From NCBI GenBank assembly GCA_900893395.1, contig CAAHFI010813935.1:27342-91341 (forward strand): a stretch of 64,000 nucleotides of DNA, written 5' to 3'. The position numbers were made by a program, and so were the translations under genes. This stretch comes from Euglena gracilis (Eukaryota; Euglenozoa; Euglenophyceae; Euglenales; Euglenaceae). The notes under the pieces are model-generated. The model saw nothing but the letters and a program-made list of their open reading frames with translations, made no database searches and had not been told where the DNA came from. This document shows positions 31,345 through 41,860 of this stretch, in pieces (positions within the stretch are counted from its first letter, which is position 1; the number at the start of each line of letters is the position of its first letter).

Positions 31345-33050
31345 CAAAAGCTGCTTAAAATCAGGGAAGTCGCTTAAAATTTCTGGGTTACCCGGGAGTT
31401 GGGGGGCCAAAAAATGTACCAGACACAGGTTTTTGAGGGTGCTGAATCCAAAAAAGTGGGTCATTTGGCTTAATTTTTCGTTTTACGAAACTCGATTTTC
31501 CCAATTTGAGGGACATTTTGGCCGTCGTGGCCCCAAATTTAAAAGGAAAAGGGGAGGAAACCACAGGAAAAACGCTGGTGCAACGTTGGTTGAAAAAGTT
31601 CAGGGCAAGTTGGGAACCCCCCCCGTTTTTGGGGTCACCAAAATCACAAAAAGCGTCGAAAACAAATGGTTGCACAGTTTTTCGTGCGAAATTTGCAACA
31701 AAAAAAACTGCGCAATTCTCTTGCGCGGGAAGGTGCATGAAAAACTCTGGCCTTTTTCCTTTTGAAATAAGTGTGGCCAGGCACAAAACATTCAAAGATG
31801 AAAAACACCGAAGATTGTTCAATTATTTAAATTCTGGTCATGGAGAATGAAAACACCTTGGAAACCAACACACCTTGGTAACAAGAGCAATCCGACAATT
31901 TAGATCCTTGGGGTGGACATTTCCGAGCTTGGGTCCAAGGCACCCGGACTCAATTGGGGCCAATCCTTCTGAGTCTTCCCGTCCAAACGAGAAGAATCGG
32001 AAGGATTCACCCATTATTAATCTCGGCGATGATAAGTGGAAATGGCAAAGCTGAAAGAAACAGCGTATGCAGACAACATATGTTGTTCCTGAGAAGATTC
32101 TCTATCCATCGATACAATTGTCAGGTCCTGCATCCCAAAGGATCAAGAGTTCCGGAGTTGGTCCAAGCTTTTTTTTTGGTCCAAGCACTGCGATGCGGCA
32201 ACAAAGTCGGCGACGCAAGCAAAGGTGCCCTCGACTTACCCCAAGTTTTAAGCACCCGCATGCCCCAAAGAACACGTCAAGGTATTGATCCCCTTTGCCC
32301 AAGCTTTTAGGTGGCCCGGTCGGCTGCCGCTGAACAAACCTACCCACTTTCTCCGCAGCGTGTCCCAATGGTGCCTTAGTAATGCACTGTGAATTTGCGA
32401 ATGGCAAGAATGCGCCTGTTGAAATATTGTTCTTCAATAAAAAGCCAGCTAGCCCCGTCCGAAACTTTTGTGGCTGATGGGGAAGTGCGATGAAAGAGTC
32501 TCTTTTTAGGAGGCTGAAAATGCATCCGCTTTGGGTGCTTTTTGGTATAAAAAAAAACGACCGTGAAAAATTTGCTTTGTGATGCAAGCACCGAGCCCAA
32601 GTAAGTTCATTAGCTATCAACGTTTCATGAATTGTTAGAAATATGACTGCTAACGTACAGCGAATACCGTACAGGTCATCAACAGGAGAGCAATAGAAAT
32701 AGAAAGTGTCCAGAAAGTGGATGGAACCTTTTGGGTAGTTCTTGGGGGAGGCAATTCCAACCTCCACCCCCCACGCAGGGAGGGGGTCCGGGGGGGTCCG
32801 GGGGGGTCAGGGGGGGGGGGGGGGGGGGGGGGGTGTTTTCTGGCCGCGCACACAAAGAGGGGCCCTGAAAAAGCGTTGGCCGGCTCGGGGCCCAATTTTT
32901 TTTCGCCCGAAACTGCCAACCCTTTGCCACCGCTCCCCAACCTTTTACTAACTTTATAATGGCACCTTGGGTCGTTTCCATTCGGGAAACAGCCAAGGGG
33001 GCCGAGGGATGATGCCCCAGAGCCCCCTATTAGCTGAAAAAAACAGGGGG
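31345..33050 (+). repeat. Module B, copy 4
   Basis: It is nearly identical to B1 from 300 onward and to B6 at an offset of about 31.1 kb. The decayed gene-like stretch is about 32028-32722. The G-rich tail (32777-32835) contains the longest uninterrupted G-run of the B copies. Confidence 0.88.
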
Positions 33051-34257
33051 GTGGGGGGGTCCGTGGGGGTCCGGGGGGACGGGGGGTCCGGGGGGGGAGT
33101 TGGTGTTTTCTGGCCGCACACACATTTTTCCGCAATGTGTGCCTAAGGAATGCAAAGGGGGGCTTTTGGCGCTGTTTTTGCTCCTACGGAACTTCGGAAA
33201 ATTTGGAAAATTTTTGGGAAATAATACCCCCCCCCTCGAGCCGGGGCTTCAGGCGAAAAAAATAATCCCCTGGGGATGTTATTTGGGGGGTTACCATGAT
33301 CTAAGAGTTTTTGTCGGTGATTTTGAATGTGGGGGGGGGGTAAGTCCGGGGTTTTCATGTCATTCTGACCTCAAAAAAAAAAACAGCAAAAAAATAATTC
33401 CCGGGAGAGCCGATGCCCAAAACAAGAAAGCTCGTATTTTGTCCAATCCTGCTCCAACTTGCTTGAAAAGACAGGCAAAATCCAAAGGACGTCCCTTTGG
33501 ATGTGCCTGGGGGGGGCATCACCGGGTCAGATCATGGCTCAAAAAGAATAAATACTCAAATGATGAAATGTATCAAAAAATATTGGCGGGCTGGGTCCTG
33601 ACACACCCACGTCGACAGTTGTGAGTTTCACTTTTCACTTTCACTTTCGCCTGGAGCGGGACAGAGCGCCAGGCGAAATTCGTGGGATCCGAGGGCTGAT
33701 GCCCCAGTTCCCACTATTGGCCGAAAAAGGTTACACCTAAACACACACACGCACATCACCACCGTTTGAAAAAATCTCGAACGTGCAATTTTGGAAAGCA
33801 ATGGGTGACCAACTTTTGCCGGGAGTGGGGTCCGGGGGAGATCGACGTTGTTGGTTTTTTCTGGCTGTTTACACAAAGAGTGACCCTAGAAAAAGGCGGT
33901 GGCGGGCTTGGGCCACATATATTGCAAAAACTGGAGCCCACACTGGTTGACTCTTCTCCCTTGGGAACTTTGCTCACCCGCTTGAGGTTTGGGAAGTTGA
34001 AAAACTTGAAATGAATGCTTTTGGTCGGAGGGTCCGGGCTGTAGGTTGCATCCCAATCTGGCCGTTCACGCAAATCATGCAAGGTAAAAAGAAAAGCATT
34101 GGGGGCTGGAAAGCATCAAAGGTTGGCGGGGGACTTCCGCCTTCGGGGGGGGGGTCCGTGGGGAGGGTCCGGGGAGGACGGGGGTCCGGAGGGGGGGTTG
34201 GTGTTTTCTGGCCGCACACACATTTTTCCGCAATGTGTCCCAATGGTGTCTAAGGAA
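33051..34257 (+). repeat. Satellite array A4, a single monomer
   Basis: The first part carries start-of-array variants (ATGTGTGCCTAAGG near 33137, AAATTTGGAAAATT, ATGATCTAAGAG). The last part carries end-of-array variants (CTGGAGCCCAC, AATGCTTTTGG, AAGGTAAAAAGAAAAGC, TGTCTAAGG). The array is thus reduced to a hybrid of the first and last monomers. The anchor is at 34011. Confidence 0.92.
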
Positions 34258-34307
34258 TGCCCTCCGACAATTAAATTTTTAAATTTGCACATGGTGTGAA
34301 AGTGTTA

Positions 34308-34530
34308 CCACCTCCCCCCCCATAATTCACCGTGGGACCTCTCCACGGGACCCCCCTTTGGTCAATTGGGGGGGGTTCAATTAGGGGGGGGCGTCAATTA
34401 GGGGGTGCCGTCGATTTGGGGGGCTTCAGCACAGAATCCCCCCGGGCAGTCAATTAGGGGGGGGGTCGAAAAAATTTTCCCCGGGGCGTTTGGTCAATTA
34501 AGGGGGGGTCAATTGGGGGGGGGGAGGTGG
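34308..34530. mobile_element. TA-flanked G-rich MITE-like element, copy 2
   Basis: The termini CCACCTCCCCCC and GGGGAGGTGG are flanked by TA at 34306-34307 and 34531-34532. One internal GGGGGGGG-TGCC unit is shortened relative to copy 1. Confidence 0.65.
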
Positions 34531-34632
34531 TATTTCAAAAACTGTTCCTCAAAAAGAAGCCAGCAAGCCCCTTCCATAACTTTTAAGGATGATGTCGAAG
34601 TGCGATGAAAGATACTCTTCATCCACAAAAAA

Positions 34633-34836
34633 ATGGCTTTGAGATGGAAGCAACGAGCCCAAGTAAAATCATCAACTATTCAACGAATTGTGAGAAATAT
34701 AATCGCTGACGTACACCGAATGCCATACAGGTCAACAGGAGAGCGAGCAATGGAAACAAATGTGTGCAGAAAGTGGATAGAACTTTACAAAATCAAGAAG
34801 GGGCATGTTTCAGATGGGAAATTTAACAAAATTTGA
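34633..34836 (+). pseudogene. Unrecognised conserved short ORF in C2
   Basis: A 67-codon frame is identical to the C1 ORF through KKGHVSDGK and then ends FNKI-stop, because of one extra T in GGGAAATTTAAC. It is the same as the ORF at 56926-57129. See the C1 entry for content and doubts. Confidence 0.33.
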
Positions 34837-35627
34837 GCTTTTTTTCGTCCATTATTAGGTAAATTTTGCCAGTGGGACACCAGCTGAGCATTTTTTAGTC
34901 ATTCGAATAATATGTAGGCAATTAACCCTTCACAATGACTATAGAATGACCCCCAAAACAGGCTAAAATGGTCAAAATTGATCAAAAAAAAGTCCAAAAT
35001 TGGCAAAATTGACAAAAATTGACAAAAAATGACTTCAAATGGGCAAAAATGCAGCCTCCACCAACGATAAACATGACCTTGAAGGGCGGCGAAGTCGTTT
35101 TTGCAGTGGAAGGCTGTGGCTCGGGTCATTTTCCTGTGAGTCACACGGCTGGCCGACGGCTGGCCGACGGCGTGCTCCCCCTTTCATTGACCGAGCCAAA
35201 AAAAAAACCCGTCGGCCGGGGCCGAGGGACAATAAGGGGGGGGACAATAGGGGGGGGTAGAAAATCTGACACCACCGGTGACAACCATGATTTCACACGG
35301 AAGGGAGGTTCGGGGGTGAACCATGTCGCGACTTCCAATCTGACCATTCACATAATTTTTTTAAAAAAAGAGGCGGGACTCTGGGGGTAATGCAAAAATT
35401 GGCACCCCCGCTGGCAAATTGCCCCCATATACCCTACATACCCCCATTAATTCTCACTCACCCTCTGCTCCTTTCTTAAACACTTTTCATCCTTCGATGT
35501 TTTCCCCTAAGTGTGAAATTCTCCGCTGTGCCCTGGGCGAGGGAGGGGCGGGGGCGCCTGCCCCCAGACCCCCTCTTCCCCCCTGCCCCCCCAAATAACA
35601 GTTAAAATGCCATTGTCCGAATGCAAA

Positions 35628-35732
35628 GGAGGTTCGGCACGTCTGATGAGGACCCTCGGCCACTAGGGGGGGGGGTCCCCATTTTGCCGTGCCGAGGGGG
35701 TCTGACCCCAGGGGGGGGGCTGCCGAACCTCC
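35628..35732. repeat. Foldback in C2
   Basis: Exact GGAGGTTCGGCA/TGCCGAACCTCC arms as in C1. The inner G-run is one base longer. Confidence 0.7.
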
Positions 35733-36283
35733 AAAGGTCACTGTCTTCGTCACAAAATAATTTATCACCAGTTTTTTTTAACCCCGCAAGTGACCCAACA
35801 TGTATGCAACAGCATGGGGTGGATGGGATGGGGGGTGGAAGGAGTGTGGGGGTGTTTTGTTTGGTGGGGGTTAAGCCCGAGTTACGGCCATTTCTTGGCG
35901 CCAATTTTGGCCATTTTACACTTTTTTCATTTTGCATTTTTTCTGCAGGCCATAATAGCTTGTTTCGGGGTTCGGGGTGAGGGGGCGTGGGGGGGGTTGT
36001 GGCGGTGGTGAAGGGGATGTGGGGGGGGAGGTTGGGTGGTGGGGGGGGTTGAAAATTCAAAAAAAAAGCAAACGGCCGAGGATGATTCCCCAGGGCCTCA
36101 CATAAGCCGATGAAAAACGACACACACGCATTAAATGTAACTTGCTTAACCGACGGAGGGCCCCAAAATAAATTTGCTTTGTGATGCAAGCACCGAGCCC
36201 AAGTAAGTTCATTGGCTATCAACGTTTCATGAATTGTCTGAAATATGACTGCTAACGTACAGCGAATACCGTTTTAGGTCAGA

Positions 36284-36965
36284 TCATGGCTCAAAAAGAA
36301 TAAATACTCAAATGATGAAATGTATCAAAAAAATATTGGCGGGCTGGGTCCTGACACACCCACGTCGACAGTTGTGAGTTTCACTTTTCACTTTCACTTT
36401 CGCCTGGAGCGGGACAGAGCGCCAGGCGAAATTCGTGGGATCCGAGGGCTGATGCCCCAGTTCCCACTATTGGCGAAAAAGGTTACACCTAAACACACAC
36501 ACGCACATCACCGCTGTTTGAAAAAATCTCGAACGTGCAATTTTGGAAAGCAATGGGTGACCAACTTTTGCTTTTGTTTTTTTTTACCCCGCAAGTGACC
36601 CCAACATGTATGCAACAGCATGGGGTGGATGGGATGGGGGGTGGAAGGAGTGTGGGGTGTTTTGTTGGGTGGGGGTAAGCCTGAGTTACGGCCATTTCTT
36701 GGCGCGAAATTTGGCGATTTTACACTTTTTTCATTTTGCATTTTTTCTGCAGGCCATAATAGCTTGTTTCGGGGTTCGGGGTGAGGGGGCGTGGGGAGGG
36801 GTTGTGGCGGTGGTGAAGGGGATGTGGGGGGGGACGTTGGGTGGTGGGGGGGGTTGAAAATTCAAAAAAAATAAGCAAACGGCCGAGGATGATTCCCCAG
36901 GGCCTCATATAAGCCGATGAAAAACGACACACACGCATTAAATGTAACTTGCTTAACCGACGGAG
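36284..36965 (+). repeat. Module D, copy 2
   Basis: The A fragment runs from about 36284 to 36570 and joins the C-like CCCCGCAAGTGACCCC at a T-run, as in D1. The G-rich block lies at about 36630-36850. Confidence 0.85.
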
Positions 36966-37605
36966 GGCCCCAAAATACAAAATCCCTTGTGTATCCAAGT
37001 CGTTTTGAGGGGCAAATCCCTTGTGTTTCCAAGTCGTCTTGGGGGCAAATCCCTATTGTTGCTCAAATGTCCGAGGGCCCCAAAAACTGTCTCAGGGCCC
37101 AAAAATAGCAAAATCCCTTGTGTTTCCAAGTCGTTGGGGGGGGGCAAATCCTTTGTGTTTCCAGGTCGTTTTGGGGGGCAAATCCCCTTTGTTGCTCAAC
37201 TGTCTCACGGCCCAAAAATGATGAAATCCCTTGTGTTTCCAAGTCGCTTTGCGCAAATCCCTGGCCTCAAAATAACCAAATCCCTTGTGTTCCTTGTGTG
37301 CCAACATCAAAAAAAGTGGGGGGGGGTCCGGTCATGGCAGTAGCTTTGGCCTGGGGGGTGGGGTGGTGGGGGTCGACCACATGGTCGGCCCACGGTCGCC
37401 TCGGTCGCCCTCCGTCGCCCTCGGTCGTGGGGGGGGGACCGAGGGTGACCGAGCTTCTCTTGTGGGGGTCGACCGAGGGCGACCACGGTCGACCCCACCC
37501 CACAACCATACCCCCCCCTTTGCAAAGTCGGTCGCCCTCGGTCGACCCCCACAACCGAAGCTCGGTTGTCCTCGGTCCCCCCACGACCGACCCCCCCCCC
37601 GCAAA
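36966..37605 (+). repeat. Module E, copy 2
   Basis: The minisatellite (36970-37310) is followed by CGGTCGCC words and the best-preserved GGTCGACC foldback (37423-37588). Confidence 0.85.
37423..37588. repeat. 166-base foldback with arms of about 60 bases
   Basis: The left arm 37423-37484 (GGTCGTGGG...GAGGGCGACC) and right arm 37530-37588 (GGTCGCCCTC...CACGACC) are complementary over most of their length, with a few mismatches in the CGAGCTTC region. The 45-base spacer contains a C-run and TTTGCAAAGTC. E3 has the same at 59716-59884. Such arms could extrude a cruciform. Confidence 0.8.
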
Positions 37606-37657
37606 GAGGTGTTCTGTGACTGGGTGAGAGGTTAGTGGAAAATGAGCGAGGAGAATA

Positions 37658-37969
37658 CCATGCCCCCCCCCCCGAGTTAGTCACCCCCCTATTAGTCACC
37701 TTTGGGCCCCAGGTAAAAAAAAATCCGAAGGGAAACATTTTCTGTGAAAAAAAAAGCCAAAATTGGACACCCACAATTCTTTGCTTGTTGCCATCCATGA
37801 AAAGTGCCCTGGAATTCCCAAAAACAACCTTGAAACCCCCCAAGGCTTTGGGTGGGGGCAAAATTTGGGCAAAAATTGCTCCCCCCCCGAGTTAGTCACC
37901 CCCCCCTTATTATCACCTTGGCGGAATTTCCCTTCCAGGGGGGGTGACTAACTGGGGGGGGGGGCACGG
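37658..37969. mobile_element. TA-flanked C/G-rich foldback in F3
   Basis: It has the same inverted termini as in F2, with TA at 37656-37657 and 37970-37971. The C-run and G-run lengths differ. Confidence 0.55.
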
Positions 37970-38093
37970 TAAAATGCCAGGGGGCATGTGTGTGTTCTGG
38001 TGTTGCCTTCTTTGGCGTGCTAGTGACGTTACTGCTGCGTGGAAAATGAGCGAGGCTCACCTTCTGAGACAAGAACTGTGTTTGGGCCAAGTG

Positions 38094-38947
38094 TTAGGGG
38101 GAGGGGTGTGGCTCTTGTTGCCTTCGTTGGCGTGTTTGTCTCGGGTGGTTCTTGTGCTGCCTTCCTTGGTGTGTGTGTCTCGTGTGGGGGAGGAGGTTGT
38201 GTGGCGCAGGTACGCAGCCTTGACGGCCTGCCGGACTATTTGCGCTTGGGTTGGTTGGATTGGATTGTATCTTGTTGGGACAACGGTGTTGGTGTTGAGG
38301 TTTGTTGCCCAGCCTCACAACGTCCTCGCCGTCGTTTGCACAGTTTGCGGTGAAATGGGGTTTGTATTTAGTTTGAGTAGGGAGAGTGAGAGCCTCTGGA
38401 GGAGCCACACAAGCAGTTTCGATATCTCTTTCGCTCGTGTCGCTAGTGTCAAGGAGAGAGGCCTTGCCAGACCTCTGCTTCGGTTTGGCGTTGCTGCCAG
38501 CCCTCCCGCTGCCCAGCAAGGCTTTGAGTAGGGTGGACATCAGTGTGCGGTCTTCCTTGCCCAGTCCCCCGAAGCAGTCAAGACGAAGGCAGTGAGCCGC
38601 CACCCCCGCTTTGCACAGGCGGCATCCTATTTCCGGTGTTTTTCGGCTTCTTGCCTCTCCTACCAGGCTTGCAGTGGGTGGCACGACCAAGAGGGTTGCT
38701 TGGAATTTGGGTGAGGCGAATGGTGACGTCGATTGCCACGGGTCCGTCACTGTTCAGTCGTGTAATAAAAAAACATCGCCGGGGCAGGTGTTGTCGTCAT
38801 GTCAGCCATGTCACGTTCATCACCTGTTTGTTGTGCTGCAAGACTTTCTTCTGTTGTGTCCAAGACTTTCTGAACTTCCCTGGCGCAACTTTGTGGCTTC
38901 CAAGCCAAGAAAGTAACGGCACAATCCCCTGGCGTTCGGAGACCCAA
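38094..38947 (-). pseudogene. Possible decayed coding stretch, F3 (minus strand)
   Basis: Here the loss of one C joins the CRLCKAGVAAHC segment and the APPEALTLPTQTKYKP segment into a single 218-codon frame (38094-38750), because the break seen in F2 and F4 is bridged. The upstream AREVQKVL segment is 38747-38947. The fused frame includes LLDTSDTSERDIETACVAPP. Whether this reflects the ancestral frame or a chance frameshift is unresolved. Confidence 0.27.
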
Positions 38948-39130
38948 AAATTAGGAACGGCCAATCCTAATTTTGAGTACTTCTCCCTGCTCCCATTAGT
39001 GCAAGAACAATGTTCAAATGCTTCATATTTGCTAGAAAATACTGCTCTTGTCCAAGGATTTTGTTGTTTTTTTAATTCTGATCGATCTGCTTTCAGGATG
39101 TGAGTGAACTTGTCCGAAGTAAAGTACAAT

Positions 39131-39572
39131 CGCACAATTTCTTCTGTATTTCCCTTTTTTCTGCTTTGTTCCCTGCCTTTGATGCCAGAGAAACGGGGTG
39201 GTTTGAAATTTCTGGGAGAATTTTTTCGACAACCCCAAATGAAGGTTTCTGAACAAAATTGTGCATGTGTGAGGAAAAAACACAGCCAAACCTGTGTCAC
39301 CAGGGATTTTCAACATTCTTTCTGTCTTCGTCGACCCCAAAAACGGAGGTCAGCCCCCCTTTTGTCGAAAAATTTTCAATTAATTGAAGACCCGAATCAG
39401 GATTTTTTTTCAGTTTTTTCACATTTTTCCCTTGAGGTTTGGCAAGATCACCAAGATGTCTCTCATTTGGGGGGAAATCAACTTCTTTAAAACAAAAAAA
39501 TAGGCAAAATGACCCATTTTTTTGGAATCAACACCCCCAAAAACCCAGGCAACGAGTCATTTTCGATCAATG
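39131..39572 (+). repeat. Module X, copy 3
   Basis: It is the same as X2 with small deletions at CCTGTGTCACC-flanking A runs and at GGTCAGCCCCCCTTTTG (39350), which has lost a few bases. The flanks are identical to X2. Confidence 0.8.
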
Positions 39573-40154
39573 AGCTCACGAAAGAACCAGAAAATTTGAG
39601 TGCTCAAAACTAGAGATTCCCCTCCTTTTTTTTTGCCTTGGTAAAAGACTGTTGAAAACTACTAAGGACCCCGTACCCTCGGTTGGGCGTGCTGTCGGGG
39701 CCACCTAATGTGCTCCGGCAGGGGGTTTTTGAGGTCGGCGGTTCCAAAAAGATCGTCCGTTTTTGGTGGCCGACCACCGAGAACGAGCAAACAGCCCCCG
39801 GCAATTTTCAGGCTCACATCCCAAATGCCTCAAAATCCCAGAGAGGCAGGGGTGCCATATCTCCGACTCGGTGCGTGGTTTGGGCCACCTGATGTGCTCC
39901 GTAAGGGGGTTTTTGAGGTCGGCGGTTCCAAAAACGTCGTCCATTTTTGGTGGCCGACCACCCAGGGCCGGCAAACGGCCCCAGGGAATTATCTTGCCGG
40001 TCGAATATTCCGGGAATGGGGGGGTGGCACATCACCGATTGGTGCGTGGTTCGGTCCACCTAGTGTGCTCCGGCAGGGGGTTTTCGAGGGCGGCGGTTCC
40101 GAAAACCTCGCCCACTGTTGGTGGCCGGCCACCAAAAACTTGGCAAACGGCCGC
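39573..40154 (+). repeat. Module G, copy 3
   Basis: The three subrepeats are intact, with the full CCGTAAGGGGGTTTTTG form shared with G1 and a one-base loss in CTCAAAATCCCAG. Confidence 0.87.
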
Positions 40155-41860
40155 CAAAAGCTGCTTAAAATCAGGGAAGTCGCTTAAAATTTCTGGGTTA
40201 CCCGGGAGTTGGGGGGCCAAAAAATGTACCAGACACAGGTTTTTGAGGGTGCTGAATCCAAAAAAGTGGGTCATTTGGCTTAATTTTTCGTTTTACGAAA
40301 CTCGATTTTCCCAATTTGAGGGACATTTTGGCCGTCGTGGCCCCAAATTTAAAAGGAAAAGGGGAGGAAACCACAGGAAAAACGCTGGTGCAACGTTGGT
40401 TGAAAAAGTTCAGGGCAAGTTGGGAACCCCCCCGTTTTTGGGGTCACCAAAATCACAAAAAGCGTCGAAAACAAATGGTTGCACAGTTTTTCGTGCGAAA
40501 TTTGCAACAAAAAAAACTGCGCAATTCTCTTGCGCGGGAAGGTGCATGAAAAACTCTGGCCTTTTTCCTTTTGAAATAAGTGTGGCCAGGCACAAAACAT
40601 TCAAAGATGAAAAACACCGAAGATTGTTCAATTATTTAAATTCTGGTCATGGAGAATGAAAACACCTTGGAAACCAACACACCTTGGTAACAAGAGCAAT
40701 CCGACAATTTAGATCCTTGGGGTGGACATTTCCGAGCTTGGGTCCAAGGCACCCGGACTCAATTGGGGCCAATCCTTCTGAGTCTTCCCGTCCAAACGAG
40801 AAGAATCGGAAGGATTCACCCATTATTAATCTCGGCGATGATAAGTGGAAATGGCAAAGCTGAAAGAAACAGCGTATGCAGACAACATATGTTGTTCCTG
40901 AGAAGATTCTCTATCCATCGATACAATTGTCAGGTCCTGCATCCCAAAGGATCAAGAGTTCCGGAGTTGGTCCAAGCTTTTTTTTTGGTCCAAGCACTGC
41001 GATGCGGCAACAAAGTCGGCGACGCAAGCAAAGGTGCCCTCGACTTACCCAAGTTTTGCACCCGCATGCCCAAAGAACACGTCAAGGTATTGATCCCCTT
41101 TGCCCAAGCTTTTAGGTGGCCCGGTCGGCTGCCGCTGAACAAACCTACCCACTTTCTCCGCAGCGTGTCCCAATGGTGCCTTAGTAATGCACTGTGAATT
41201 TGCGAATGGCAAGAATGCGCCTGTTGAAATATTGTTCTTCAATAAAAAGCCAGCTAGCCCCGTCCGAAACTTTTGTGGCTGATGGGGAAGTGCGATGAAA
41301 GAGTCTCTTTTTAGGAGGCTGAAAATGCATCCGCTTTGGGTGCTTTTTGGTATAAAAAAAAACGACCGTGAAAAATTTGCTTTGTGATGCAAGCACCGAG
41401 CCCAAGTAAGTTCATTAGCTATCAACGTTTCATGAATTGTTAGAAATATGACTGCTAACGTACAGCGAATACCGTACAGGTCATCAACAGGAGAGCAATA
41501 GAAATAGAAAGTGTCCAGAAAGTGGATGGAACCTTTTGGGTAGTTCTTGGGGAGGCAATTCCAACCTCCACCCCCACGCAGGGAGGGGGGTCCGGGGGGG
41601 TCCGGGGGGTCAGGGGGGGGGGCGGGGGGGTCGGGGGGGGGGTGTTTTCTGGCCGCGCACACAAAGAGGGGCCCTGAAAAAGCGTTGGCCGGCTCGGGGC
41701 CCAATTTTTTTTCGCCCGAAACTGCCAACCTTTGCCACCGCTCCCCAACCTTTTACTAACTTTATAATGGCACCTTGGGTCGTTTCCATTCGGGAACAGC
41801 CAAGGGGGCCGAGGATGATGCCCCAGAGCCCCTATTAGCTGAAAAAAACAGGGGGGTGGG
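40155..41860 (+). repeat. Module B, copy 5
   Basis: The body is as in B1. Near 41047 the sequence reads TACCCAAGTTTTGCACCCGCATGCCCAAAG, missing bases present in the other copies. This joins plus-strand frames through KEHVKVLIPFAQAF and KPTHFLRSVSQWCLSNAL into a 144-codon ORF (40763-41197). The G-rich tail is 41582-41642. Confidence 0.88.
40838..41528 (+). pseudogene. Decayed gene-like stretch in B5
   Basis: This is the best-connected copy of the B remnant. The plus frame runs from GPILLSLPVQTRRIG through a basic region to KEHVKVLIPFAQAFRWPGRL, KPTHFLRSVSQWCLSNAL and a stop, then continues in another frame with FNKKPASPVRNF and the degenerate relative of the C-type ORF. The small deletions that join the frames are unique to this copy. 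No known family is recognised. Confidence 0.3.

Larger units (their letters stand above)
34258..36283 (+). repeat. Module C, copy 2
   Basis: It has the same order as C1: element (34308-34530), C-type ORF (34633-34836), AT-rich stretch, GGCTGGCCGAC pair, foldback (35628-35732), G-rich block and B-like end. It is closest to C4 (56.55 kb). Confidence 0.88.
37606..39130 (+). repeat. Module F, copy 3
   Basis: The full-length foldback is at 37658-37969. The rest matches F2 except for single-base losses (CTGCCCAGCAAGG near 38510 and GAGTACTTCTCC near 38978) that shift the minus-strand frames. Confidence 0.88.
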
